NCBI GenBank assembly: GCA_905234745.1
Contig: CAJOJD010000010.1
Location: 1-40,508, forward strand
Length of the DNA: 40,508 nt
Direction: 5' to 3'
DNA from: an uncultured Bacteroidaceae bacterium
Lineage (GTDB): Bacteria; Bacteroidota; Bacteroidia; Bacteroidales; Bacteroidaceae
Below the pieces are notes generated by a model. That model had not been told where the DNA came from and ran no database searches. It was given only the letters and a program-made list of their open reading frames with translations. Every line of letters begins with the position of its first letter. Positions within the stretch are counted from its first letter, which is position 1. A program made the position numbers and the translations under genes. Positions 30,027 to 40,412 of this stretch are shown here, one piece after another.

Positions 30027-33000
30027 TTAGAAACGACCACCCATGCCGCCACCGAAGCCGCCGCCCATAGGCATACCACCGCCCATGCCGCCGCCGAGCC
30101 GCCGCCAAAGCCGCCCATGTTACCACGGAGCTGAGCACGTGAGTTACGGTCACCCATAAGTGACAGACGGTAAGTCAGAGTAGCCATGAAGTAGCTGGTG
30201 ATGTTCTTGCTCTCTGTATCACTACGTGAAGTAGCGCTCATTGAACGGCTGATAGTACTGCGCTGGTGCAGGATATCATAAGCTGCAAGTGACAGACTAG
30301 CCTTATTACCCTTCAGGAATGAGAATGACATTGAAGCGTTCCAGATAAGCTCGTCTCTGTTCATGTCACCATCATAACCACGACGGCTGTTCATGTTCAG
30401 GTCAGAACCCAGACGCATGTTACGCCAAGGAATGTAAGCCATGACACTGGTACCGTAGCTGTAGTCATATGTATCCATGTTACGGGTAGGATCAATATCA
30501 TTGGTTGAGTGCTGGTAACGCAGGCTACCGTCAAGAGATATTGTCAGATAATCATCACGATACTCAGCTGACAGGTTCTCATTGGCACCGGTTGTCTTGG
30601 TAGTTCTCAGCTTTGCTGGCTGGTTCAGCTCAGATGCCCAACCTTCCTGATGGCTGAAGTTACCTGATGTGTTAGAGGTAATTGAGTAACGGTCATCGGG
30701 GAATGTGTAGTTGTACATGATACTTGCATTAGCATTCCAGTTAGCCCAGAAACCTTCCATGTTTACAGGCATGCTCTCATTACCACCATTCTCAAGCAGG
30801 ATTGACTTGTTGGTGATCTGACGCATTGTGTTGCTGATGCTTGTATTGATGTTGAAGCTACCCATTGTTACAGGATTGTACTTCTGATAACCCAAGCTCA
30901 ACTGGTTGTTGAATGTAGGCTTCAGACCGGGGTTACCGCTGGAGATTCTCAACGGGTTGCTATCATCACGAATAGGAAGCAACTGCTGCATTGAGGGCTG
31001 GCTTGAACGTCCGTTATAACGGATGTTGATCTGCTCCTGACGGGTAACTCTGTAACGGAACTGTACGGTAGGAGTCCAGTTGAATACCGTGCGCTCCAGG
31101 AGTGTATCCTTAAGCCCCATACCAGTGTAGTTCATCTTTGAGTGCTGAGGCAGGATTGACAAACCTACTGTGAAGTTGTATGACTGGTCTGTAGCATTCT
31201 TACGGAACTGCAACTGGATTGTCTGGTCGTAGTTGTAATAGTATGAGTTAGTACTCTGGAGGCTATCTCTATCAGCCTGGTTTACTGTATAATCCCAGTA
31301 ATTGTCGAGACCGTAGTTTGCATCAGGAACATTATATGTAGCACGGTCGCTGTTCTGCTCACTGTATGAATACTGGTAGCTGAACTGGAGGTAAGTACCG
31401 GTAGCGATAGGCTCAGAATATGTACCCTGAATATTGAAACTGTTACGGTCACTCGGGTTGTCATTGAATCTTCTGATCAGGTTGTTGGTTGTAGTTGTGG
31501 TACCTGTAATCGGATTGGTGTTGTAATAAGTCTGGTCATTGCGCTGCTTCTGCTCACTGTCAGAATGGCTAACGTTGTAAGAACCACGTACAGATACGTT
31601 ACGACCACGGTTACCGAAACGTCTTACGAACTGCAGGTTACCACTTGCTGAAGTACTCTTGCTCAAGCTATTGTTGGCACTGTTCTGAGTATTCCAGATA
31701 GCCTTGGCGTAATAATCATACAGTGAATCAACAAAATCTGCTACAGGATCAAGACTTGCGGGATCGATGTCGAATTCAGCATAAGGATAGTTAGCCCTGT
31801 TATAGATTGTAGCTGTATCAAGAGGATCTGCCATAATCTTCCAAGGATCGCTTCTGAACTGAGCCTGCTGTGACTCGCTCCAGCTGTCTGACTCGCTGTA
31901 TGAGAACTGAGGCTGGAAAAGAAGGCTGGTGTAATTATCCTTATTCCACTCGATACGCATCTGAGCGCTGATGCTGTTGCTGCCGCTTCCGCTGGCACTT
32001 ACATTACGGCTCCAGGTCTCAGTGCTGGTATAAGCGTTCCATGAGTTGGTCTTTGAACTTGACTGGTTGTCGCTGTGGCTCCAGTTTACGCTACCACCCA
32101 ATTCATACTGGTAGTTATCTGAAGAAACTTCCTCACCAAGGTTCATAGCGAAGTTGGCACCTGCAGAGTAGCTCTTGTTGACACCGCCGCCACCGCCGGT
32201 CATACCGCCGAAGCCGCCGCCCATGCCCATGCCGCCCATGCCCATGCCGACACCGCCGCCCATACGCATGCCGCCGAAGCCACCCATACCGCCTGAAGAC
32301 TGACTGGCAGAACCCATGATGGTGAACTGCTTGTCCTCATCGAAACGGTTAAGTGAAGCATTGACCTGGTAGAGTGCTGCTACATCAAAGCCCTCCTTCT
32401 CAAGAGGAGCACCGCCACCGACTGAAAGGTTACCGAACCAACCCTTGGCCATACCCTTCTTAACCTGAAGGTCAAGCACGGTCTCTTCTTCACCGTCATC
32501 AATACCGGTCTGACGGGCCAGGTCACTCTGCTTCTCATAAGCCTTGACCTTCTCGATCATATCGGCTGTGAGCTGTGTCAGAGCAACGGTCTTGTCGTCA
32601 TTGAAGAACTCCTTACCGTTTACAAGGATTCTGGATACGGTCTTACCGTTTACGGTAATGTTACCGTCACTACCAATCTGTACGCCCGGGAGCTTACGGA
32701 TAAGGTCCTCAACAGATGAGCCCTCAGGAAGTTTGTAGGCTGCGCTGTTGAACATAACGGTATCGTTGATCATCTGAACCTTTGCCACAACTGCAGAGAT
32801 GGCAACCTCGTCCAGCATCTGACCGCCTCTCATGGTAATCTTACCAAGATCGGTTGTACCTGAACCTGAACGGAGTGTAAAGTTCTTATCAGCGTCGTCA
32901 TAACCCAGGAAAGTAACATGTGCTACATAGTTACCTGCACTGAGGTTGTTGATTACAAATGCACCGTCATCATCAGTAGAGGTACCACCAATGTAAGTGG

Positions 33001-33157
33001 AGTCAGTACCTGAGATCTGATAGATCTGCACGGCGGCAGGAGACAAGGGTTCAGCCGAGTCAAAATCGTAAACTGTACCCTTAACTGATAGATTCTGTGC
33101 CAATAGCGCTGTGGCTGATGTGGCAAGAAATGCAAGCAGAGTGGCAATTCTTTTCAT
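30027..33157 (-). CDS. TonB-dependent receptor-like barrel (frameshift in Gly-rich tail)
   Basis: An outer-membrane protein of about 1040 residues. Signal peptide MKRIATLLAFLATSATALLAQ, carboxypeptidase regulatory-like domain (about 23-110), plug domain (YKLPEGSSVEDLIRKLPGVQIGSDGNITVNGK) and a barrel of the OMP_b-brl_3 kind. A Met/Gly-rich insert (GGFGGMRMGGGVGMGMGG) occurs at about 285-325. As read, the frame shifts at about 30097 and runs to 29843 through nonsense sequence. Restoring one base (TC to TTC on the minus strand) gives GGFGGGFGGGMGGGMPMGGGFGGGMGGRF and a stop at 30027, with the C-terminal Phe expected for a barrel. I give that end. No SusD partner is adjacent. The ligand is unknown. 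Confidence 0.85.
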
Positions 33158-33320
33158 TTGATTGTAGTTGTTATTTTGTTTTGATTGTATGCACATAAAT
33201 AAAAATACACCTTTACTATAAAGCAATATGCCCTTGGTTAAATGTGAAAATGACAAATTAACAAATAATTTACATTTTGATTAAAAAATCCATTTATGGT
33301 TTAATCACGGCAATATTTTC

Positions 33321-33328
33321 TATCTTTG
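33321..33328 (+). promoter_or_regulatory. Predicted -7 box of the esterase-GH127-GH2 operon
   Basis: TATCTTTG, a good TAnnTTTG match 40 bases before the esterase ATG. A T-rich -33 candidate lies about 18 bases upstream. The rest of 33158-33368 is A/T-rich leader of the two divergent units. Confidence 0.55.
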
Positions 33329-33368
33329 TAAACCGGTATTTTAAATAACAATAACATTGATTTTGATT

Positions 33369-34169
33369 ATGAAAAAGATATCTACCTTCCTGTTGTGTCT
33401 TTCCGCCCTTTTTCTTGCCGTTTCATGCCGGAAAACTACCGGAAATTCCGAGTTCAGGGAGTTTGATATGAAATGTCAGGACGGAATGGTCCGTTCCGCA
33501 GGCATATATATTCCAAAAGGTGTCAAAAACGACAACGCCTACCCTGTCATATATATGGCCGACGGACTCGTATTCAAGGAGTGCGGATTCAAAAGGATGA
33601 TTGACTCCCTGGTTGACAACAAGATCATCAGTCCCGTAATCATAGCCTGTTCATATGAGAACAAAAAGACCGTTCCCGGTTATAATCTGGCTTACAGGAA
33701 TGCAGAGTATGTCGAGGCTCTGGCCAAGAATGACGAAAAACTGAATAAACTGTTTGAAAACCACCGCATGTTCTTTGTAAACGAATTCATACCTTATATA
33801 GAGATGGATGCACCCGTATCGGCATCGGCCGATGACCGTATCTTTTTCGGTACGTCAAACAGTGCTGATTTCGGAATAACTCTGAGTCTGAAGAATCCCG
33901 GCCTCATGAAGGAATACTGGTGCTTCTCGCCGGTATTCTCGGACATTGACGGATACGGGATGCTCGAAACTCCCACTTCATACAGTATCTGCTGGGGAGC
34001 AAAAGAGGAAGTCGGACAGTTTGACTACTTCCCCAACCTGCTCAAGGATATCCGCAAACGCGGCGGACAGGTCAACTCCTGGATATTCAACGGAGGACAT
34101 GACCGCGACTGGTGGAAATACTGGTTCAGCGAGGAACTTAAACGAAGATTCCCATATCAAGTCAAATAA
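33369..34169 (+). CDS. Lipoprotein esterase (esterase D/CE1-like)
   Basis: A surface or periplasmic lipoprotein of 266 residues (lipobox LFLAVSCRK, Cys19) with an alpha/beta hydrolase fold of the putative esterase family. YPVIYMADGLVFKECGF is an early strand-loop, FFGTSNSADFG carries the likely nucleophile Ser, and FNGGHDRDWWKYW carries the catalytic His. CE1-type acetyl or feruloyl esterases have this GGHDxxWW ending, so removal of ester decorations from hemicellulose is likely. First gene of the operon with GH127 and GH2 genes; 21 bases separate it from GH127. The start at the ATG is preferred over TTG codons in frame upstream. Confidence 0.82.
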   Translation: MKKISTFLLCLSALFLAVSCRKTTGNSEFREFDMKCQDGMVRSAGIYIPKGVKNDNAYPVIYMADGLVFKECGFKRMIDSLVDNKIISPVIIACSYENKKTVPGYNLAYRNAEYVEALAKNDEKLNKLFENHRMFFVNEFIPYIEMDAPVSASADDRIFFGTSNSADFGITLSLKNPGLMKEYWCFSPVFSDIDGYGMLETPTSYSICWGAKEEVGQFDYFPNLLKDIRKRGGQVNSWIFNGGHDRDWWKYWFSEELKRRFPYQVK

Positions 34170-34190
34170 TAAAACCATCACTAACCAAAT

Positions 34191-36557
34191 ATGAAACGTA
34201 CATTAATCATCATCGCATTTGCCCTGGCTGCCACATTTGCCTCAGCGCAGGACAAGCTGTATCACAACACCTTTAACCTGAATCAGGTAGAGTTGCTTGA
34301 CGGACCGTTCAAGCACGCCATGGACCTTAACGTAAAGGTTCTCCTGGAGTATGACACCGACCGCCTGCTGGCTCCTTTCCTTAAGGAGGCCGGACTGCCC
34401 AAGAAGGCGGAGTATTTCCCCAACTGGGCCGGTCTGGACGGACATGTGGGCGGACACTACGTATCTGCCCTGGCCATACACTACGCCGCTACCGGTAACA
34501 AGGAGTGCTATGACCGTCTGGTCTATATGATCGATGAGCTGGAGCGCTGCCAGATAGCCAACGGTGACGGCTACATAGGCGGTGTGCCCAACAGCAAGGA
34601 ACTCTGGGGTAACCTCAAGAAGGGAGACTTCGGGCTGTTCCGCGGCGCATGGGTGCCCTGGTACAATGTACATAAGATGTACGCGGGCCTGCGCGACGCT
34701 TGGCAGTATGCCGGCATTGAGAAGGCCAAGGATATGTTCATCAAGTTCTGTGACTGGGGCCTGACAATCTTTGCTGATCTGGATGACAACCAGATGGAGC
34801 AGATGACCGGCACCGAGTTCGGCGGCATGAACGAGATTTTTGCCGACGCTTTCCAGATTACCGGTGACCGCAAGTACATTGAGGCCGCCAAGCGTTTCCG
34901 CCACAAGGACATATTTGAGAATATGGCCGACGGCAACGACAACCTGGACAACAAACACGCCAACACACAGGTTCCCAAGGCTGTAGGTTACGCCCGCGTG
35001 GCCGCACTTGACAACGATGCACGCGCCCGCAAGGCTGCCGAGTTCTTCTGGGATCGCGTAGCCAACCACCGCTCGGTGGTAATAGGCGGAAACAGCCGCA
35101 GCGAGCATTTCCCCGCAGCGACAGACTACAAGAGCTACGTGGAGAACCGTGAGGGACCGGAGTCCTGCAACACCAACAACATGCTCAAGCTTACCGAGTT
35201 CCTCTTTGCAATAGACCCCAAGGCCGAGTATGCCGATTTCTATGAGAAGGCTATGTACAACCATATCCTCTCTACCCAACACCCCGAGCACGGAGGTTAT
35301 GTTTATTTCACCCCCATGCGCCCCGCTCACTACCGCGTTTACTCCGCAGTTAACCAGGGTATGTGGTGCTGCGTAGGTACAGGTATGGAGAACCACGGCA
35401 AGTACGGTGAGTTTATCTACACCCACGATGGTGCACAGACACTCTGGATCAACCTGTTCGTGGCATCAAAACTGAACTGGACCGAGAACAAAGCCACCAT
35501 CACACAGGAGACACAGTTCCCCTACTCCGAATCTTCAAAACTGACCATAAACCTTAAGAAAAAACGCAAGTTTCGCCTTATGGTACGCTGCCCCGAGTGG
35601 ACTACAGATGGCTACAGCGTAAAGGTGAACGGTAAGGAGTATGCCGCAGGCGCACAGCCGTCATCATATGTAGCCATAGAGCGCAAGTGGAAGAACGGAG
35701 ATGTGGTTGAGATAAGCCTGCCCATGAATACCACCATCGAGGCTCTTGACAACGTGCCGGAGTACCTGGCAGTAAAGCACGGCCCCATTGTTCTGGCAGC
35801 CCGTACAGGCACTGAGGGCATGAGCGGTCTCATAGCCGATGACGGCCGCTGGAGCCACATAGCACACGGACCTCTGGTACCCGTTACCGAGACTCCCATT
35901 ATGATAGGTACACGCGCGCAGCTGGACCAGAAGGTGGCTGCACTCAAACCCGTACCCGGCAAGCCTCTGCACTACACCGCATCAGGCCTGTTTGACAGCA
36001 ACCGGTTCCCCAATGTTGAGCTGGAGCCGTTCTACAGCCTGCATGACAGCCGTTACGCCATCTATTTCCTGTCACTCAGCCAGAGTGATTACAAGCAGAT
36101 GCTCGATAAGATCAAGGCCGATGAGGCCGCAATGCTGGAACTGGACCGCCGCACGGTGGATGCCATAGTTCCCGGTGAGCAGCAGCCCGAGGCTGACCAC
36201 AAGATACAGAGTCAGAGCTCAATGACCGGCAATCAGGACAACAAGCCCTACCGTTCAATACGCCGCAATGGTTCATTCAGCTATGACCTTTATACTGAAG
36301 GCAACACCAACCTGAGCCTGTGCGTAGGCTACTGGGGTGCCGAAAACAACCAGAACCGTGCCATCGAGATTCTGATTGAGGACTTGCCGTTCATAACCGA
36401 GACCGAGTTCCCCGCCAACGGCCAGGCTGAGATTGTACGCAAGGAGTATGATGTACCGGTAGGATTCTACCTGGGCAAGGAGAAGATTCGCGTTACATTC
36501 CGCTCGGTTGAGGGCAAGCAGGCTCCCCGCATTTTTGATATCCGTTTCCTGAAATAA
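34191..36557 (+). CDS. Beta-L-arabinofuranosidase, GH127-type (DUF1680)
   Basis: Secreted enzyme of 788 residues, signal peptide MKRTLIIIAFALAATFASAQ. The alpha/alpha barrel of the GH127/GH146 group covers about 25-420: LLAPFLKEAGL, WAGLDGHVGGHYVSALA, NGDGYIGGVPNSKELW, WVPWYNVHKMYAGLRDAW. The active-site pair is visible: Glu in EGPESCNTNNMLKL and Cys in MWCCVGTGMENHGKY (about 389-403). C-terminal beta domains follow (LFVASKLNW onward; a last domain at about 665-788). It would release beta-linked arabinofuranose from arabinan or extensin-like glycans. GH146 versus GH127 cannot be settled by eye. Middle gene of the operon; GH2 starts 12 bases later. Confidence 0.92.
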   Translation: MKRTLIIIAFALAATFASAQDKLYHNTFNLNQVELLDGPFKHAMDLNVKVLLEYDTDRLLAPFLKEAGLPKKAEYFPNWAGLDGHVGGHYVSALAIHYAATGNKECYDRLVYMIDELERCQIANGDGYIGGVPNSKELWGNLKKGDFGLFRGAWVPWYNVHKMYAGLRDAWQYAGIEKAKDMFIKFCDWGLTIFADLDDNQMEQMTGTEFGGMNEIFADAFQITGDRKYIEAAKRFRHKDIFENMADGNDNLDNKHANTQVPKAVGYARVAALDNDARARKAAEFFWDRVANHRSVVIGGNSRSEHFPAATDYKSYVENREGPESCNTNNMLKLTEFLFAIDPKAEYADFYEKAMYNHILSTQHPEHGGYVYFTPMRPAHYRVYSAVNQGMWCCVGTGMENHGKYGEFIYTHDGAQTLWINLFVASKLNWTENKATITQETQFPYSESSKLTINLKKKRKFRLMVRCPEWTTDGYSVKVNGKEYAAGAQPSSYVAIERKWKNGDVVEISLPMNTTIEALDNVPEYLAVKHGPIVLAARTGTEGMSGLIADDGRWSHIAHGPLVPVTETPIMIGTRAQLDQKVAALKPVPGKPLHYTASGLFDSNRFPNVELEPFYSLHDSRYAIYFLSLSQSDYKQMLDKIKADEAAMLELDRRTVDAIVPGEQQPEADHKIQSQSSMTGNQDNKPYRSIRRNGSFSYDLYTEGNTNLSLCVGYWGAENNQNRAIEILIEDLPFITETEFPANGQAEIVRKEYDVPVGFYLGKEKIRVTFRSVEGKQAPRIFDIRFLK

Positions 36558-36569
36558 TTGATTACTGAT

Positions 36570-39500
36570 ATGAGATACATTCCCAGTTTTAGCATTGCTG
36601 CATTGGGTCTGGCATTGGCCCTTAACTCTTGTGGTACAAAGGAGCAGGATCCTGTGTTCATGGAGAACCTGCCATACTATGTTGAGAACCTTGAAGTCTT
36701 TGGGCTCAATCAGGAGCCGGGACGAGCATTCCATATTCCGGAGCGTAACATTTCGCTTAACGGAACATGGAAGTTCAACCTGTATCAGAATCCTCTTGAG
36801 GTTCCCAAAAACTTCTACAAGAGCTCTTTCAATGACCGCAAATGGGGCACCATAGAGGTTCCGTCCAACTGGGAGATGCAGGGTTACGGTCAGGCCATGT
36901 TCCGAAATGTGGCAGCCCCCTTCCCCAACGGCCAGCCCCTGTCCATGCTGGAGCGTTACCAGAAGATTCTGGATGACCCGGATGCATCCGAGCAGCAGAA
37001 ACGTATGGCCCAGAGCCGTATGAACCTGTCCAACCCCTTTGCCGTACGTGTACCAAATGTTCCGATGGATGTGAACCCCACCGGCGCTTACCGCACGGAG
37101 TTCACCATACCTTCTGACTGGAAGGGCGATGAGGTGTTCCTGCGCTTTGAGAAGGTTGCATCGGGATCGTTCGTATGGGTGAACGGCCGTCAGGTGGGTT
37201 ATAATGAAGGCGCACAGGAGCCCAGCGAGTACGATATCACACCTTATATTAAGAGTGGCAAGAACACTCTGGCCGTGATGGTGCTCAAGTTCTGCGACGG
37301 ATACTATTTGGAAGGACAGGACTATTGGCGTCTGGCCGGTATTTTCGATGACGTTACCATCTACTCCACTCCCAAGGTAAGGATCTATGACTGGTATGTC
37401 ACCACCGATTTCGGTCCCGACTTTGTTGATTCGGACCTCAAACTGGCTATGGACGTACGCTCATACGGACTGGAGGGCAGCGGATCAAAGGACGGCCGTG
37501 AGGTGGCAAGTATGGAGAACGGACCGTTCAACGTAAAGGACGGCACCAGCACCATCAACCTCTCCGCCAAGGTTAAGGCTCCCAAGAAATGGACATCGGA
37601 GACCCCTGAGCTCTATGACCTCACGATGGAGCTTATCGGCCCGGACGGAAAGGCTGTGGATCATATCGTAAAGCGCATGGGATTCAAGAAGACCGAGATA
37701 CGTGACGGCGTGTTCTATCTGAACGGCCAGCCGCTCAAGGTAAACGCCCAGAACTCACACATGCAGCACCCCATACTGGGTCACGCTATGGACGAGGCCA
37801 CCATACGCCGCGATATGGAGATACTCAAGCAGTTCAACTTTAACGGTGTACGCACATCGCACTATCCTCCGGTAAACGAGTATCTTGACCTGGCCGATGA
37901 ATACGGTCTGTTCATAATCGACGAGACCGGCGATGAGGCACATGCCACCGAGTATGTGAGCAATATGCCGGAGTTCATAGAGATGTACCGCGAGCGCGTG
38001 CGCCAGCTGGTGCTGCGTGACCGCAACCATGCCTGCGTCCTGTTCTGGAGTGCCGGCAATGAGAGCGGTGAAGGCGATGACATCCGTGAGGTTGTAGAAG
38101 AAGGTAAGAGATATGACGCCACCCGCTACTGGATGTACGGCGGCAATGCTGCAGTTCATCCTGCCGAGGATATTGTAGGCCCGCGTTACCCCTCACCTGA
38201 GGAGCATGAGCGCCGCTACGGCCGTGACACCCGCGATATGCGTCCATCATTCATGGATGAGTATCTCTCTGTTGCCGGAAACGGCGGCGGCGGTCTGGAT
38301 GAATACTGGCGCGTTATCTACTCATATCCCAAACTGATGGGCGGTGCCATCTGGGATTTTGTAAGCCCCGGTCTGGAGGAGCCTGTAAGACTGCTCAAGG
38401 ACCAGTCACCTTATAACACTCCCGCCCATATTATGGGTCGTGCTACTCTTGAGCAAGGGCCTACAGGTAAGGCACTTGACCTGCACAAGCAAGAGCAGTG
38501 GGTTCAGGTCTATAGAGCCGACAACGTGGAGATAAGCGGCAATAAGCTTACCCTCACCCTGGATATCTATCCGCGCCTGTTCAACCGCAGCGGCGGTTAC
38601 CTGATCTGCAAGGGCAGCAACCAGTACGGACTTAAGCAGCAGGGAGCAGAAAGACTTGACTTCTATATTGACAACGGCCGCCGTCAGACCCTGTCGGCAC
38701 CTCTGCCTGAGGATTGGGAGAACCGTTGGCATAACGTGACAGCAGTCTATGACGGCAGTGAGATGAAGATATTCATTGACGGTACACAGGTTGCATCACA
38801 GGCAGCATCGGGCAATATCCGCAATCTGCCCCTGTCACTCTGCATAGGACGTGACGAGCAGTCATGCGGTCAGGATGCCAACCCCTACATCTGCGACGCC
38901 ATGATTGACAACGTAGGCGTGTTTGCCGATGCAGTGCTTCCCGGCAGCTTTGATCCTGCCAAGGCAGCCCTGTGGCTTGACTTTGAGGAGGAGCAGAACC
39001 AGGGCACATTCTACACATACGGACAGGGAGCCCGCACCTACGGCTCAATCTGGCCCGACCGCGTACCCCAGCCCGAGATGTGGCAAATGAAGAAAACCGT
39101 CCAGCCGCTCTCATTCACGCTGGTTGACCTTGCCCTGGGGCATGTTGAGGTATGGAACCGCAACCACTTTACCAACGCCTCAATCTATAACACCAAGTGG
39201 TCACTCATGGCCGATGACAAGGTTATAGAATCCGGCACACTGAATCTGGATGTGGAGCCGCTGACCAAGAAAATGATAACTATCCCGTTCCACAAGCCCG
39301 CCCGCATTGAGCCCGGTAAGGAGTACCGCTTGGAGATAAGTTCATCGCTTAAGAAGGATGAGGTCTGGGCTAAGGCAGGTCATGAAGTGGCATGGGATCA
39401 GTTTGAACTAAAGTCATGGTATACTCCCTTATTGGCTGGTCCTGTAATAATAAAACGCAATATAACACTTACTCAGGGCAGCAACGGCATAGTTGTAAGC

Positions 39501-40382
39501 GGACAGGGATTCACCTACCGCTTTAACGCCGTGAGCGGCGCTCTTGAATCAATGAACGTTGACGGCAAGGAGATGCTCAAGTCTCCCGTTACACTGAATG
39601 TATGGCGTGCTCCCGTGGCCAATGAGATTGACGGATGGAACGGCAGCGGTGCCGGTCAGCCCTCCATTCAGGGTTATGGTAACATCGGCGCCAACACGGT
39701 TTTGGCAAGCCATTACTATGCAGCCTCATTAGACAAGAGAAACCTTGTTCCCGTATCGGTCAAGGCCTTTAAGGGTGCTGATGTTGTAGTAATCGACGTG
39801 AAAGAGAATTCACTCTCCACTAACGGTACTGATAACCGCTTTGAAAATGACTGGCACTGGGTTGTAAATTCTGACGGAACCGTCACAGTACATCATAAGG
39901 TGAAACCCATGGGCAAGATGCCGCAGTGGCTGCCCAGAATAGGTGTAACCATGAGTCTGGACAAGTCACTGAGCAAGGTTGAATGGTACGGACGCGGACC
40001 TCAGGCCTCATATCCTGACCGCAAGACCGGATACCGCGTAGGTATCTACAACACCACTGTAAACGATATGTATGAGCCCTACCTCATCCCGCAGGATTAC
40101 GGCCTCAGGACCGATAACCGCTGGGTTCGCCTGACCGATAACTCAGGCAAGGGTCTGGAGTTCTCAATGAATCAGTACTTCAACTTCAACGCGTATGACT
40201 GCACTACCGATAACCTGACCAAGGCCATCTATCAGTATCAGCTGCAGCGTGGAGGCGATATCACCCTGAACCTTGACTACGCCACATCAGGTGTAGGCTG
40301 CACAGCCCGCGGCATCTTCAACCAGTACCGCGTCCTACCCGAGCCCTACCAGCGCATCATCATAATCAAACCGCTGCGCTAA
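36570..40382 (+). CDS. GH2 beta-galactosidase-like enzyme with inserted LamG domain
   Basis: Lipoprotein (LALALNSCGTK, Cys near residue 21) of 1270 residues. Order: GH2 sugar-binding sandwich (about 45-245, ISLNGTWKFNLYQNP, WEMQGYGQAMFRNV), Ig-like domain, TIM barrel with RTSHYPPVNEYLDLADEYGLFIIDE and the acid/base Glu in FWSAGNESGEG near 497. A LamG/concanavalin-like domain (about 615-800, GRATLEQGPTGKALDLHKQEQW to AALWLDFEEEQ) follows. The barrel end then resumes (GSIWPDRVPQPEMWQMKKTVQPL), with a second sandwich and a beta-galactosidase small-chain domain. The LamG module thus splits the catalytic barrel. The start at ATG 36570 is preferred over the in-frame TTG. Last gene of the operon. 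Confidence 0.92.
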   Translation: MRYIPSFSIAALGLALALNSCGTKEQDPVFMENLPYYVENLEVFGLNQEPGRAFHIPERNISLNGTWKFNLYQNPLEVPKNFYKSSFNDRKWGTIEVPSNWEMQGYGQAMFRNVAAPFPNGQPLSMLERYQKILDDPDASEQQKRMAQSRMNLSNPFAVRVPNVPMDVNPTGAYRTEFTIPSDWKGDEVFLRFEKVASGSFVWVNGRQVGYNEGAQEPSEYDITPYIKSGKNTLAVMVLKFCDGYYLEGQDYWRLAGIFDDVTIYSTPKVRIYDWYVTTDFGPDFVDSDLKLAMDVRSYGLEGSGSKDGREVASMENGPFNVKDGTSTINLSAKVKAPKKWTSETPELYDLTMELIGPDGKAVDHIVKRMGFKKTEIRDGVFYLNGQPLKVNAQNSHMQHPILGHAMDEATIRRDMEILKQFNFNGVRTSHYPPVNEYLDLADEYGLFIIDETGDEAHATEYVSNMPEFIEMYRERVRQLVLRDRNHACVLFWSAGNESGEGDDIREVVEEGKRYDATRYWMYGGNAAVHPAEDIVGPRYPSPEEHERRYGRDTRDMRPSFMDEYLSVAGNGGGGLDEYWRVIYSYPKLMGGAIWDFVSPGLEEPVRLLKDQSPYNTPAHIMGRATLEQGPTGKALDLHKQEQWVQVYRADNVEISGNKLTLTLDIYPRLFNRSGGYLICKGSNQYGLKQQGAERLDFYIDNGRRQTLSAPLPEDWENRWHNVTAVYDGSEMKIFIDGTQVASQAASGNIRNLPLSLCIGRDEQSCGQDANPYICDAMIDNVGVFADAVLPGSFDPAKAALWLDFEEEQNQGTFYTYGQGARTYGSIWPDRVPQPEMWQMKKTVQPLSFTLVDLALGHVEVWNRNHFTNASIYNTKWSLMADDKVIESGTLNLDVEPLTKKMITIPFHKPARIEPGKEYRLEISSSLKKDEVWAKAGHEVAWDQFELKSWYTPLLAGPVIIKRNITLTQGSNGIVVSGQGFTYRFNAVSGALESMNVDGKEMLKSPVTLNVWRAPVANEIDGWNGSGAGQPSIQGYGNIGANTVLASHYYAASLDKRNLVPVSVKAFKGADVVVIDVKENSLSTNGTDNRFENDWHWVVNSDGTVTVHHKVKPMGKMPQWLPRIGVTMSLDKSLSKVEWYGRGPQASYPDRKTGYRVGIYNTTVNDMYEPYLIPQDYGLRTDNRWVRLTDNSGKGLEFSMNQYFNFNAYDCTTDNLTKAIYQYQLQRGGDITLNLDYATSGVGCTARGIFNQYRVLPEPYQRIIIIKPLR

Positions 40383-40391
40383 AATAGTACA

Positions 40392-40410
40392 AAAGGGGAC
40401 AGTCCCCTTT
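40392..40410. repeat. Short palindrome after the GH2 gene
   Basis: AAAGGGGAC-A-GTCCCCTTT, 9-bp arms around a single base. It resembles the GGGGTCWGACCCC repeats elsewhere in the window but has a different core. It may terminate the operon and abuts the insertion sequence end. Confidence 0.6.
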
Positions 40411-40412
40411 GA

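Noticed and set aside
33157-33256. In-frame upstream extension of the receptor gene containing an N/Q-rich piece (QSKQNNNYNQ)
   Set aside because: It comes from the A-rich untranslated leader; no terminator or pairing arms follow, and the signal peptide starts at 33157. Not a third Asn/Gln leader.
34242-35426. 394-codon minus-strand ORF opposite the GH127 gene
   Set aside because: Antisense to a full-length recognised enzyme; its Val/Leu-rich composition is typical of a shadow frame.
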